Notes under the pieces: model-generated
The model's input: only the letters and a program-made list of their open reading frames with translations
Database searches by the model: none
What the model was told of the DNA's origin: nothing
Shown: in pieces, positions 26,387 to 36,794 of the stretch
How positions within the stretch are numbered: position 1 is the stretch's first letter
Layout: every line of letters starts with the position of its first letter
Assembly (NCBI RefSeq): GCF_003966125.1
Contig: NZ_RXMA01000009.1
Span: forward strand, 62,001-126,000
From: Azospirillum griseum
Lineage (GTDB): Bacteria > Pseudomonadota > Alphaproteobacteria > Azospirillales > Azospirillaceae
DNA length: 64,000 nt
Direction of reading: 5' to 3'
Translations under genes and position numbers: made by a program

Positions 26387-26833
26387 TCAATTGACCGGCT
26401 TGTCCGGGATGGGGGGAACCAGGCCCAGCACCGGAACTGTGGCGCGCTGGTCATTCACGCTCAGGGTCAGGCCGCTGCGTCCGATGCCATCGATGGTCCA
26501 GCCCTGCACCCTATCGCCAACAGACACGCGGCGTTCGCTGCCCGCCGCCGCGCGCAGCACGGCGATGGCGCGGCCTTGGCGGTCCACCGCGACCCCGATC
26601 ACGCGCGTCCCCTCTGCTGGAACCGGCGCAAGGGCAGGGGCGGCGGTTGGCGCACTCTCAACCATGGCGGGGGCGGCGCGGCGGCTGGGAAAGAACAGCG
26701 GCCGCTGCACCATCGCGTCGAACGTGTCGCGTGGCGGCAGCTCAAAGGCGGTGGCCGGGGTGCACAGGGGCAGGCCCAGCAGCGCCGACGCGGCAACACG
26801 GGCAAGGACGCGGCTGATCATGGGGCGTTTCAT
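26387..26833 (-). CDS. GspC/GspN-like periplasmic protein of the type II secretion locus
   Basis: 148 residues with a signal peptide ending PLCTPATA. Residues ~38-52 hold FDAMVQRPLFFPSRRAAP, the RPLF-x-x-SRRP motif of GspC/GspN-like proteins, and residues ~75-130 look like the small homology-region beta fold (GVAVDRQGRAIAVL, VGDRVQGWTIDGIG). GspC normally has a membrane anchor and links the platform to GspD; this protein has a cleavable-looking signal instead. Last gene of the operon, overlapping gspM by 4 bases. The name GspC or GspN is not settled by sequence. Confidence 0.7.
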   Translation of the reverse strand: MKRPMISRVLARVAASALLGLPLCTPATAFELPPRDTFDAMVQRPLFFPSRRAAPAMVESAPTAAPALAPVPAEGTRVIGVAVDRQGRAIAVLRAAAGSERRVSVGDRVQGWTIDGIGRSGLTLSVNDQRATVPVLGLVPPIPDKPVN

Positions 26834-27402
26834 GGCGCGCTTTCCAGAAAGCCGATGACGGTGAAGGTGACGTCCATCTGATCGGTGCCGAAGGCCAGCG
26901 ACCGCACCGCCAACCCATCCACCAGCAACCGGGGCCGCCCGCTTTCCACCGCGTGCAGCAGATCGCGCAGGGCGCGCGGGTCGGCGGCCACGCGCATCTG
27001 CACGGCGATGCGGCGGAACCCGGCGTCGTCGTCGCGCCCGTCCACCCCTTGCGCGTCCATCACCTGCGTGCTTTGCACCCGCGCGCCGCGCGCGGTGGCC
27101 AGATCGGTCATCCGCGCCTGCAGATCGGCCCCGGCCAGCGCCGGGGTGGCCCCTTGCAGGAAATCGGGCGATCCGGCGGCCTTCAACGCTTCCCGCTGGC
27201 GTTCCAGCGCCGGGCGGCGGTCGAGCAGGCGTTGCTGATGCTCCACCTGTTGCTGCGCCCGTTCGACCTCCGCCAGCAGATCGGCGCGCAGCGCCAGCAA
27301 GGGCAGCAGCAGCGCGACGGCGGCCACCGCCACCAACACCCCGGCGGCCAGACGCGAAGCCGGGCTGCCCGGCGTTGGAAAGGTGCCATTACGGAGCGTC
27401 AT
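26830..27402 (-). CDS. gspM: Type II secretion assembly-platform protein GspM
   Basis: 190 residues: one N-terminal membrane helix (VLVAVAAVALLLPLLALRA), a coiled coil (VERAQQQVEHQQRLLDRRPALE), then a ferredoxin-like periplasmic domain (GARVQSTQVMDAQ, ALRDLLHAVESGRPRLLVDG, VTFTVIGFL). This matches GspM/PilO-like platform proteins that pair with GspL. Overlaps gspL by 14 bases. Confidence 0.82.
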   Translation of the reverse strand: MTLRNGTFPTPGSPASRLAAGVLVAVAAVALLLPLLALRADLLAEVERAQQQVEHQQRLLDRRPALERQREALKAAGSPDFLQGATPALAGADLQARMTDLATARGARVQSTQVMDAQGVDGRDDDAGFRRIAVQMRVAADPRALRDLLHAVESGRPRLLVDGLAVRSLAFGTDQMDVTFTVIGFLESAP

Positions 27403-28384
27403 TCGGAACCACGCGGGCGGACAGTTGGAACCGGTCGCCCCCGGCGGCCTCGCGCACCACGGCGGAGCGGAACTGCACGTCGGCGAAATGGGGGGAGGCG
27501 GAGAGCAGCGCGGGCAGCCGGTTGGCGTCCCCCGCCTGCCCGATCAACAGGGCGACGCCGTTGTCGAGGTGAAATTCGTTCAGCCACACGTCGTCGGGCA
27601 GCAGACGGCTCAACACCTCCAGCACCACGGTGGCGCTGGCGGTTTCGGCCTTGCGGCGGTCGGCGTAATCGCTGGCGGTCTTGCGGTCCTCCAGCGCGGT
27701 GGCGAGGCGGCGGACCTCGGCGGCGGCGCGCCCGTTCTCCGCCAACGCGTCGGTCAGGGCGGCGCGCTCCCACAGCGGCGGGGCGAGCAGCGCGCTGGCC
27801 AGCGCCAACGGCACGAGCAGCGGCAGCCACCGCGCCGCCTGCCGAGCGGAGGAGGGAGGATCGTCGGCGTCCAGCGGCAACCGGGTCCACCCGCCCTCGC
27901 CGTCCTCCACCTCCAACGCCGATGGGGTCAGGTTCAGGGCGCGCACGGCGTCGAGCGCCGATTCCACGGCGGCGCGCGGCACGACGGTGACGCGCACGTC
28001 GATCAGCCGGTCATCTTCGCTCGGGCCAAGGATTGCCGCGTCGAACCACACCTGATCGGCGGGCCAGGGCGTGCGGTGGTCGATCTGGTTGGCGACGATG
28101 GGGCGCAGATGCGCGGCGGCGGCGACCGGCAGGGACAGGCGGCGGACCAGCGCCTTCACGCCCGGGCGCACCACCACACGGCTGCCCCGGCGCGGCGGCT
28201 TGTCCAACCCGCCGCCGTCGCGGCGGCGCAACCGCATGCGGCCCTCCTCGCGCACGGCCAGCAGGGCGGGCGCGGCGTCCGTCCGCCAGGAGGGCGGCAG
28301 CCACAGGGCCAGTTCCGCCATCAACCAATCCGCGCAGGGGCGGAAAAAGGGCCGACGGGCGTCGGGGGCATGCGGTGTGGTCAT
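27389..28384 (-). CDS. gspL: Type II secretion assembly-platform protein GspL
   Basis: 331 residues. The cytoplasmic actin-like part is shortened (residues 1-170, VVVRPGVKALVRRLSLPVAA, FDAAILGPSEDDRLIDVRV). A membrane helix follows near residue 185 (WLPLLVPLALASALLAPPLW), then a periplasmic ferredoxin-like domain as in PilN (TVVLEVLSRLLPDDVWLNEF). Typical GspL has ~400 residues. It binds GspE and GspM in the inner membrane. ATG at 28384 is chosen; a TTG at 28408 is in frame just after the gspK stop. Confidence 0.82.
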   Translation of the reverse strand: MTTPHAPDARRPFFRPCADWLMAELALWLPPSWRTDAAPALLAVREEGRMRLRRRDGGGLDKPPRRGSRVVVRPGVKALVRRLSLPVAAAAHLRPIVANQIDHRTPWPADQVWFDAAILGPSEDDRLIDVRVTVVPRAAVESALDAVRALNLTPSALEVEDGEGGWTRLPLDADDPPSSARQAARWLPLLVPLALASALLAPPLWERAALTDALAENGRAAAEVRRLATALEDRKTASDYADRRKAETASATVVLEVLSRLLPDDVWLNEFHLDNGVALLIGQAGDANRLPALLSASPHFADVQFRSAVVREAAGGDRFQLSARVVPNDAP

Positions 28385-28408
28385 GGTGGTGTGGTCATGA
28401 CGGTGCAA

Positions 28409-29242
28409 TCACGGCGCGGATCCCAGGGAAAACGGAACTGGCTCGCGCCATTCCAAAACACGGTACGGAACCGGATCGGGCGGGTCCAGCAGCAAGACGG
28501 TGGCCTCTGCCGTCGCCACGCCGCCCGCCGCCCCGGTCGCCCGCACCCGCACCGACACCACACGGCCCACCGACGGGACCGTCGGGTCGGGTTGATCGAG
28601 CGCGGCTTGGGCGGGTCGGCGTTCCGGCAGGGCGGCGCGCACCAGCGGCCCGGCGACCGACGGAACCGTGCCCAGGATGGAGCCGTCCACCGTCAGCGCC
28701 TCCCCCAGCCGCCGGGGCAGGTCGGGGGGCGCGCCGGGGACGCTCGCCAACTCCTCCACCGACAGGAAGCTGCGGCGGGGCAGGCCGTCGGGGTTGGGGG
28801 ACAGAGCAGAGGCGCCATCGGTGTCGTCGTCGCCGCGCCACTGCACCACCGCTTGCGCCAGCTCCGCCGGGTTGGCGACACCGATGACGCCGAACAGCGC
28901 GGCCAGCAGGGCGGCGGGCGCGCGGTTCAGGTCGACGCGCCCGGCCTCCTCGAACACTCGCAGTTCCAGCCGCCCGCCGCCAAAGGGCAGGGCGCGCGGC
29001 GTGCCGTCGGTGGCGATGCGGTGGGTGAGGTCGGGGTCGGTCGCGCCCAGCACGCCCAGCGCCACCCCGGCGTCCAGCAGGGCGCGGGCCTCCGCCCCCG
29101 CCCCGACGTTGGCGATGCGCCGCACCTCATAGCGCGCCGTGGTGGCCAGCCCGGCGGCGAGCGTGGCGGCGACCGCGACGACGCCCAGCACCAGAACCAG
29201 TGCGAAACCGGCCTGACGGGGGAAGGGGGGACGGCGGGTCAT
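28409..29242 (-). CDS. gspK: Type II secretion minor pseudopilin GspK
   Basis: 277 residues. Prepilin start: short basic leader then QAGFALVLVLGVVAVAATLAAG, cleaved after Gly by GspO. Helix-hairpin-helix-like text follows in VDLNRAPAALLAALFGV (a GspK signature) and SFLSVEELASVPGAP. GspK caps the pseudopilus tip with GspI and GspJ. Four-base overlap with gspJ. Confidence 0.9.
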   Translation of the reverse strand: MTRRPPFPRQAGFALVLVLGVVAVAATLAAGLATTARYEVRRIANVGAGAEARALLDAGVALGVLGATDPDLTHRIATDGTPRALPFGGGRLELRVFEEAGRVDLNRAPAALLAALFGVIGVANPAELAQAVVQWRGDDDTDGASALSPNPDGLPRRSFLSVEELASVPGAPPDLPRRLGEALTVDGSILGTVPSVAGPLVRAALPERRPAQAALDQPDPTVPSVGRVVSVRVRATGAAGGVATAEATVLLLDPPDPVPYRVLEWREPVPFSLGSAP

Positions 29243-29937
29243 GGCGGGATCGGCGCGTCGCGGCACAGCAGCGGGGCGGCGCTGAGGCACCCCCGGTCGC
29301 CGTCGCTGTGCGGGCGGATGACGATGTCGGGCCACACCGCGCGCCCGTCGCGGCCCCGCGCGCTGAGGCGGACCAGATGCGGCAGATCCTGGCGCGCGGT
29401 CCAGCGGTCCAGCCAGCGCGCGCCGTCGTGATAGGCCCAGGCCAGCCGATAGGGGCCGTCCAGCAGGGTGGCGCTGCGCAGCGGCGGGTCCAGCGCCTGC
29501 ACGGCGGGGCGGGTCAGCAGCCGGTGTTCCTGATAGAGCAGCCGCGCGCCGGTCGCCGTCTCCTCCACCCGGAAGACCGCCAGATGCAGCCCGGCTCCCT
29601 CGCGCGCCGGGTCGCCGAACAGCGGGGTGGCGAGGGTGGCGCTCTCGCCGGTGAAGACATAGGCCGCCTCGCGCGCCAGACCGACGGCCAGCGGAAAGCC
29701 GCGCCCGATCTGGCGGCGCAGGACATCCTCCGCCACCGCGAAGGACGCGGTTTCGGCCAGCAGCGCCGTGCCCCGGTCGTGCGCCCAACCGGTCATGCGC
29801 ACGCCCCCCGCCGCCGCCGCCAGCACCAGGGCGAGCAGCGTCATGGTGACGAGCAGTTCGATCAGGGTGAAGCCCGCCTGCGCCCGGTTGGCCGCCTCCC
29901 GGTTGACCACCGTCCGGTGTTGGGTTGCCGCCGTCAT
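29239..29937 (-). CDS. gspJ: Type II secretion minor pseudopilin GspJ
   Basis: 232 residues. Prepilin motif QAGFTLIELLVTMTLLALVL near residue 22, the mature N-terminal Phe and Glu5 being visible. The following region (FAVAEDVLRRQIGRGFPLAV) matches GspJ. It forms the tip complex with GspI and GspK. Start codon at 29937 overlaps the gspI stop by 4 bases. Confidence 0.88.
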   Translation of the reverse strand: MTAATQHRTVVNREAANRAQAGFTLIELLVTMTLLALVLAAAAGGVRMTGWAHDRGTALLAETASFAVAEDVLRRQIGRGFPLAVGLAREAAYVFTGESATLATPLFGDPAREGAGLHLAVFRVEETATGARLLYQEHRLLTRPAVQALDPPLRSATLLDGPYRLAWAYHDGARWLDRWTARQDLPHLVRLSARGRDGRAVWPDIVIRPHSDGDRGCLSAAPLLCRDAPIPP

Positions 29938-30317
29938 GCCGGTTTCCCCAGCTTCAGGCTGGACAGGGTCAGGCTGCGCCCGCCGTCCCAGCGCACCGTC
30001 ACGACGACGGCGAAGGCGGCAACGCCGCGCGGCGGGGTGAAGGGCAGCGCTGCGGGCGGCTGGGCGCGCACGGCCAGGCTCCAGCGCAGGCCGTCGGCCG
30101 CCTCGCCGCTCCAGTCGCCGGGTTGGGCCGGATCGCGGGCCATCGCCCCGGCCAGCGTGGATTCGGCCAAGGCCACGGCGCGGGCGCGCTGGGCGGCGGT
30201 GCGGGCGGCGGTCAATCCGCCGTCGATCACCCGCCACGCCGCCCCCAGCACCAGCGCCAGCAGGGCCAGCGCGGCCAGCACCTCGATCAGGCTGAATCCG
30301 GCGGAGCGGTTCGTCAT
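29934..30317 (-). CDS. gspI: Type II secretion minor pseudopilin GspI
   Basis: 127 residues. Prepilin motif SAGFSLIEVLAALALLALVL near residue 6, with a very short leader, then a helical spine with RAVALAESTLAGAM, typical of GspI (A-x-x-AES). ATG at 30317 overlaps the gspH stop by 4 bases. Confidence 0.88.
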   Translation of the reverse strand: MTNRSAGFSLIEVLAALALLALVLGAAWRVIDGGLTAARTAAQRARAVALAESTLAGAMARDPAQPGDWSGEAADGLRWSLAVRAQPPAALPFTPPRGVAAFAVVVTVRWDGGRSLTLSSLKLGKPA

Positions 30318-30820
30318 GCGCGCCGCCCATCCCCGGCGTGAGGACGGACGGAGACGGCCCCGGTCAGCCAATCGACGCGCAGCGTCACCGCGCCCGCCGG
30401 GTTGCGCAAGGTCACGTCGCCGCCGTCCGACCCGCCGTTCGGGTGAAAACGGATCAGGCCGCGCGCGGTGGACGCCGCCGCCCCGGCGGTCATCGTCACC
30501 GCAAGCCCCGGATCCAACGCGCCATCCAGCGCGGATCCGGTCAGCGTGGAACCGGCGACCCCGAAGCGCCGCTGTTCAAGGTCAAGGACAAAGGCGCTGT
30601 CGGCGTTGCGCATCACCGCGTCGCTGCGGGCCAGCGCCAACGCGGCGGCGACGCTGCGCGCGCCCGCGTTCAGCCGCGCCCGGTCGCCGCCCTGGCCCGA
30701 CAGCGCCGGAACCAGCGCCAGCAGCAGCCCGGCCAGCGTCAGCGTGACCAGCAGTTCAAGCAGGGTGAAACCGTCCTGCCCCGCGCGAGGGGGCGGGCGG
30801 TCAGTTGCGGATGTCTTCAT
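30314..30820 (-). CDS. gspH: Type II secretion minor pseudopilin GspH
   Basis: 168 residues. Prepilin motif QDGFTLLELLVTLTLAGLLL near residue 15, then ARSVAAALALARSDAVMRNA, the usual GspH/FimT helix, and a C-terminal beta domain with GLIRFHPNGGSDGGDVTL. The start is at 30820, overlapping gspG by 20 bases; a longer open frame upstream is not needed. Confidence 0.88.
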   Translation of the reverse strand: MKTSATDRPPPRAGQDGFTLLELLVTLTLAGLLLALVPALSGQGGDRARLNAGARSVAAALALARSDAVMRNADSAFVLDLEQRRFGVAGSTLTGSALDGALDPGLAVTMTAGAAASTARGLIRFHPNGGSDGGDVTLRNPAGAVTLRVDWLTGAVSVRPHAGDGRRA

Positions 30821-31250
30821 CCTCGCCCGTGCCGCCTTCGCGGCCATCGCGGCCCAGGCTGATGAGGTCGAAGGGGCGGCCCTGGCCGGGCGCGCGGTAG
30901 ACGAAGGGGGTGTTCCACGGGTCGGCGGGAACCGTCCCGCCCTTGGCCAGATAGGGGCCGTGCCAGCCATTGACGCCCGCCGGGGCTTCAACCAGCGCCT
31001 TCAGCCCCTGCGCCGTCGTCGGGTAACGGCCGACGTCCAGGCGGTAGAGGTCGAGTGCCGCCCCGAGCTGTTCGATTTGCAGCTTGGCCGATTTGGTTTT
31101 CGACCCGCCGACATAGCTCAACACCTGCGGCCCGACCAGACCGGCCAGCAGACCGAGGATGACCAGCACGACCAGCAGCTCGATCAGGGTGAAACCGGCC
31201 TCGCGCGCGGCGGGCTGGGGCCGGGAGGGAGGGTTAGAATGCGAGTTCAT
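30801..31250 (-). CDS. gspG: Major pseudopilin GspG
   Basis: Main subunit of the type II secretion pseudopilus, 149 residues. Prepilin motif EAGFTLIELLVVLVILGLLA near residue 17, then the conserved GspG core: LDLYRLDVGRYPTTAQGL, WHGPYLAKGGTVPADPW and DLISLGRDGREGGTGEDEDI, the calcium-binding C-terminal loop. Needs prepilin peptidase GspO, which is not encoded in the window. Overlaps gspF by 17 bases. Confidence 0.95.
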   Translation of the reverse strand: MNSHSNPPSRPQPAAREAGFTLIELLVVLVILGLLAGLVGPQVLSYVGGSKTKSAKLQIEQLGAALDLYRLDVGRYPTTAQGLKALVEAPAGVNGWHGPYLAKGGTVPADPWNTPFVYRAPGQGRPFDLISLGRDGREGGTGEDEDIRN

Positions 31251-32445
31251 TGATCGACATCACCGCAGAAAGGATGGACACGACGATGCCGCCGACCAGC
31301 ACGGCCAGCAGCAGGATGCAGGCCGGTTCGAACACCGCCAGCACGCGTTTCAACGACAGCTCGACCTTGGCGTCGAACAGCCCGGCGAGGTGGTTCAGGA
31401 TCTCCTCGATCCGTCCGCTTTCCTCGCCCACCTTCAAAAGCTGAACCGCCAGCGGCGGCATCGGCGCGTCCGGCGGCAGCGACGCGGCCAGCCCGCGCCC
31501 CTCCGCCGCCCCTGCCCGCATCGCCAGCGTGGCGCGGGACAGGCTGCGCAGCCCCGCCACCTCCGACGCCAGACCCAGCGCGGCGGGCAGCGGAACCCCA
31601 CCCTTCAGCAGCGTGCCCAGCGTCCGGCACAGGCGCGCGGTGGCGGCCATGGCGACAAGCTCGCCCACCATCGGGGTTTTCAACACCGGCCCTTCCCACC
31701 AGCCGGGTGGCAGGCGGCGCAGGATCACCGGGGCGGCGACCAGCAGCACCAGCGCGCCGATCATCAGCGCCGTGCCATGGGCGATCAGCCCATCGGACGC
31801 GGACAGCACCAGTTGGGTGGAGGCGGGCAGCGACCGCCCGCCCTGTTTCAACATCGGCGCGAATTGCGGGACCACCTGGGTCAGCAGCAGCAGCAGCGAC
31901 CCCACCGCCGCGATCATCAGCACGATGGGGTACATCAGCGCCGATTGGATTTGCTCCCGCAGCTTCAGCGCGCGTTCCAGCAGATCGGCCAGATTGGCCA
32001 GTGACACGTCCAGCGTGCCGCCCGCCTCGCCCGCCTTGACCATCGCCAGCACCAGCGGCGGAAAGCCGCCCACCGCCGTCAACGCCTCCGCCAACGTGCC
32101 GCCGCCGCGCAACCGTTCCAACGCCTGTTCCAGACGCGGGCGCAGGCGGGGCGGCCCGGCCTCCGTCGCCAGCAGGCGCAGGGCCTGTTCCACCGTCTGC
32201 CCGGCCCCGATCAGCAACACCAGTTCGCGCATGGCGATGGCAAGGTCGCGCGCCTCCGCCCCCGCGCCGGGGGACAGGCGGAAACGACCGCCACCCAAGC
32301 CGCCCGCCGTCACCGGCTTGGCCGCCACCGGCAGCAACCCTTGCGATTCCAGATGGCGCAGCACGGCGCGGGCGTCGCGCGCCTCCATCCGGCCTTCGCG
32401 CAGTTCGCCCGCCGGGGTCAGGGCGCTGTAGGTGAAATGCGGCAC
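31234..32445 (-). CDS. gspF: Type II secretion inner-membrane protein GspF
   Basis: 403 residues. Polytopic platform protein with two GspF cytoplasmic domains, each followed by membrane helices: MRELVLLIGAGQTVEQALRL ... SALMYPIVLMIAAVGSLLLL and LCRTLGTLLKGGVPLPAALG ... KVGEESGRIEEIL ... PACILLLAVLVGGIVVSILS. Start is GTG at 32445 (PHFTYSALTPAGELREG), 13 bases after gspE. Confidence 0.95.
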   Translation of the reverse strand: MPHFTYSALTPAGELREGRMEARDARAVLRHLESQGLLPVAAKPVTAGGLGGGRFRLSPGAGAEARDLAIAMRELVLLIGAGQTVEQALRLLATEAGPPRLRPRLEQALERLRGGGTLAEALTAVGGFPPLVLAMVKAGEAGGTLDVSLANLADLLERALKLREQIQSALMYPIVLMIAAVGSLLLLLTQVVPQFAPMLKQGGRSLPASTQLVLSASDGLIAHGTALMIGALVLLVAAPVILRRLPPGWWEGPVLKTPMVGELVAMAATARLCRTLGTLLKGGVPLPAALGLASEVAGLRSLSRATLAMRAGAAEGRGLAASLPPDAPMPPLAVQLLKVGEESGRIEEILNHLAGLFDAKVELSLKRVLAVFEPACILLLAVLVGGIVVSILSAVMSINELAF

Positions 32446-32458
32446 CGCGTCGTCCCCC

Positions 32459-34093
<1,635 letters not shown>

Positions 34094-34496
34094 GGTCGGC
34101 CCAAACGGGTGGCGGAGTGAGGTCGCCTGTCATCAACGACGGTGTCCTGGCGTGGCGTTTCGGATGTGGCGTGTCCGGTGTGGCGATGCCCTCAACGGTC
34201 CGGGTTCTGGGCCGGAACGGATCCCGCGCTGTGGCCTTGGAATCAGGCGGCGGCGGGCCGGTGTTGTTGGGGTGATTGTGCGTTACAACAGCCATTTTCC
34301 GCCATCGATTTTTTGCAAGCGGATGCGCTGAATTTCTCTGGATTTTCCTGGAAATTTCGCAGAGCTGGCAAGGCTTTCCGGCAATCGCGCCGGGGGGCGA
34401 ACAATTCACTGGACGGGAGGGGGCAGAGCGCGGAAATCTGCCCTGGAAACGAGACAAGCGGCGACAAGCCCGCATCCGGCGCGCAGGGGGATTTTG
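34094..34496. other. Divergent intergenic region gspE/gspD
   Basis: About 400 bases, more AT-rich in the half near gspD. No gene is supported. An 11-bp palindrome TTTCC-T-GGAAA at 34344-34354 is flanked by A/T tracts. Promoters for both operons should be here, but no -35/-10 pair stands out. Confidence 0.5.
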
Positions 34497-36791
34497 GTGA
34501 CAACACACGGGGGAAAGCGGCTGCGGAAAGGCTGGATTCTGGCCTCGGCGGCGGTGCTGGCGCTGGGCGCCTGTCAGACCAAGGGGGACCGCACCGACCG
34601 GCCCCTGTCGGACACCCTGTCCAGCTTGGGAATCGACCCGGCGGGGCGGGGAAACGATCCGCAAAGCCTGACCGCCGCCAACGGCGCGCGTCCGGCGGCC
34701 GTCGGCGGGAACCCGGCCCAGCCCATCATCGTTCGCGGGCAGGAACCGGGGGTCGGCACCGGCGCGCCGGTGCGGCCGCTCGCCACCGGCGGGGCCATCG
34801 AATTGAATTTCGAGGACGCCGGAATCCCCACCGTCGCCAAAACCATTCTGGGCGATCTGCTGGGGCTGACCTACAGCGTCGATCCGCGCGTCCAGGGGCG
34901 GATGACGCTCGCCGCCGGTCGCCCGATGGCGCGGGCCGAGGCGCTCAGCCTGTTCGAAACCGCCCTGCGGATGAACGGCGCGGCGTTGCTGGTCCATGAC
35001 GGCGTCTATTCGGTCGTGCCCGCGTCGGAGGTCCGGCAGCCGGGCAGCCCGGCGCGCTACGCCGACATCGCCAACGCCGCCGGGGCGGTGGGCAGCGCCT
35101 TCAGCCTTTACGCCCCGCGCCATGGGCAGGCGACCAGCCTGAAAACCATTCTGGATCCGCTCTACCCCGTGCAGGGGATGATCCAGGCCGATGCCGAACG
35201 CAATCTGCTGATCGTGTCCGGGACCGGCGAAGAACGCCGCGCGGTGATCGAGGCGGCGCAGGGCTTTGACCAGGATTTCCTTGCCGGTCAATCGGTTGGC
35301 GTCTTTCCGCTGTCGCGCGCCACCCCGGCGGAGGTGATCGACGAGCTGAGCATGATCTACGCGATCAAGGGCGGGGCCGACAGCAACGTCCGTTTTCTGC
35401 CGGTGGACCGGATGCGGGCGGTTCTGGTCGTGGCCCGCCGCGCGGCGGTGCTGGAGCAGGCGGGGGCCTGGATTCGGCGGCTCGACCAGGGCGGCGACGG
35501 CGAACGCACGATCAACGTCCACCCGCTGCAGCACGCCAAGGCCGCCGATCTGGCCCGCGTGCTGTCGCGCCTGTTTGGCGGCGGCGCTGGCGACAGCGGG
35601 TCGCCGCTCGCCCCCAATGTGCAGGGCGCGCGGCTGTCGGTGGACATGGCCAACGGCGCCGCGAGCGGCGGTGCGTCCTCCACGCCGGGGACCCCGGCCA
35701 CCAGCTTTTCCAGCGGGTCGAGCGGCGCAAGCGTGGGCGGATCGGCCAACGGGTCGTCGGGTGCGGCCAGCGGTGGCGGCCTGTCCAGCGCGCGGACGGC
35801 GCGCAATTCCGCCGCCTTCGGCGCGGGCGACAGCAGCGGGTCGGAGTTCGGCGCGACCGGTGGCGGCGCTGGCAACGCACCGCGCATCGCCGCCCACACC
35901 ACCAGCAACTCGCTGGTCGTCTACGCCACCCCGGCGGAATACCGGCTGATCCAGGCGGCCATCGCCAAGCTCGACATCGTGCCGCAACAGGTGATGATCG
36001 AGGCGACCATCGCCGAGGTGACGCTGAACGATTCCCTGCGCTACGGCGTTCAGTATTTCCTGAAGGGCAACGGCTTCGCCAACGTCAAGGGCAACTCCTT
36101 GGGCTTTGACAGCAACGACAAGGCCGGTTTGCAATCGCTGTTGCCCGGATTCAACGCGGTGTTGGGCAGCGTGACCGACCCGCGCGTCGTCATCAGCGCG
36201 CTCGACAGCATCACCAACGTCAAGGTCGTGTCCTCGCCGCAGGTGGTGGTTGAGGACAATCAACAGGCGCTGTTGAAGGTCGGCGACAAGGTGCCGGTCA
36301 TCACCCAACAGGTGGTGTCCACCACCACGACGAACGCGCCGCTGGTCAACGCCATCGAGTTCCGCGACACCGGCGTGATCCTGTCGGTGACGCCGCGCGT
36401 CAACGCCGACGGGACCGTTTCCATCGACGTGGTGCAGGAGGTGAGCGCGGTGTCGCGCAGTGCTGACACCGGAACCCTGACCCCCACCATTTCCCAGCGC
36501 CGGATCGAAAGCGCCATCAGCGTGCGCAACGGCCAGACCGTGGCGTTGGGCGGCCTGATTTCGGAAGATGACCAGGGCGGACGCAGCGGCGTGCCGCTGT
36601 TGTCCGACGTGCCGGTGGTGGGAGAGCTGTTCTCCTACAACGACCGTTCGCGCAAACGCACCGAACTGATCGTTTTCATCACCCCGCGCATCATCCGCGA
36701 TTCCAACGACGCCCGCCGGGTGACGGAGGAGCTGATGGGCCGCCTGCGCTCGCTGCAAGCCCCGGCTAAACCGGCGAAAACCGGCGGGTGA
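34497..36791 (+). CDS. gspD: Secretin GspD, lipoprotein
   Basis: Outer-membrane secretin, 764 residues. Start GTG at 34497 with AGGGGG six bases upstream. The signal has a lipobox (AVLALGAC), so it is a lipidated secretin that may not need a pilotin. Domains: N0 near residues 100-150 (ELNFEDAGIPTVAKTILGDL), N1-N2 (NLLIVSGTGEERRAVIEAAQ; VGVFPLSRATPAEVIDELSM), N3 with a Ser/Gly-rich insertion of about 100 residues (~375-460), and the secretin barrel from ~490 (VEDNQQALLKVGDKVPV, QTVALGGLISEDD, LIVFITPRII). No sign of frame problems. Separated from gspE by the divergent region. Confidence 0.96.
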   Translation: MTTHGGKRLRKGWILASAAVLALGACQTKGDRTDRPLSDTLSSLGIDPAGRGNDPQSLTAANGARPAAVGGNPAQPIIVRGQEPGVGTGAPVRPLATGGAIELNFEDAGIPTVAKTILGDLLGLTYSVDPRVQGRMTLAAGRPMARAEALSLFETALRMNGAALLVHDGVYSVVPASEVRQPGSPARYADIANAAGAVGSAFSLYAPRHGQATSLKTILDPLYPVQGMIQADAERNLLIVSGTGEERRAVIEAAQGFDQDFLAGQSVGVFPLSRATPAEVIDELSMIYAIKGGADSNVRFLPVDRMRAVLVVARRAAVLEQAGAWIRRLDQGGDGERTINVHPLQHAKAADLARVLSRLFGGGAGDSGSPLAPNVQGARLSVDMANGAASGGASSTPGTPATSFSSGSSGASVGGSANGSSGAASGGGLSSARTARNSAAFGAGDSSGSEFGATGGGAGNAPRIAAHTTSNSLVVYATPAEYRLIQAAIAKLDIVPQQVMIEATIAEVTLNDSLRYGVQYFLKGNGFANVKGNSLGFDSNDKAGLQSLLPGFNAVLGSVTDPRVVISALDSITNVKVVSSPQVVVEDNQQALLKVGDKVPVITQQVVSTTTTNAPLVNAIEFRDTGVILSVTPRVNADGTVSIDVVQEVSAVSRSADTGTLTPTISQRRIESAISVRNGQTVALGGLISEDDQGGRSGVPLLSDVPVVGELFSYNDRSRKRTELIVFITPRIIRDSNDARRVTEELMGRLRSLQAPAKPAKTGG

Positions 36792-36794
36792 CGG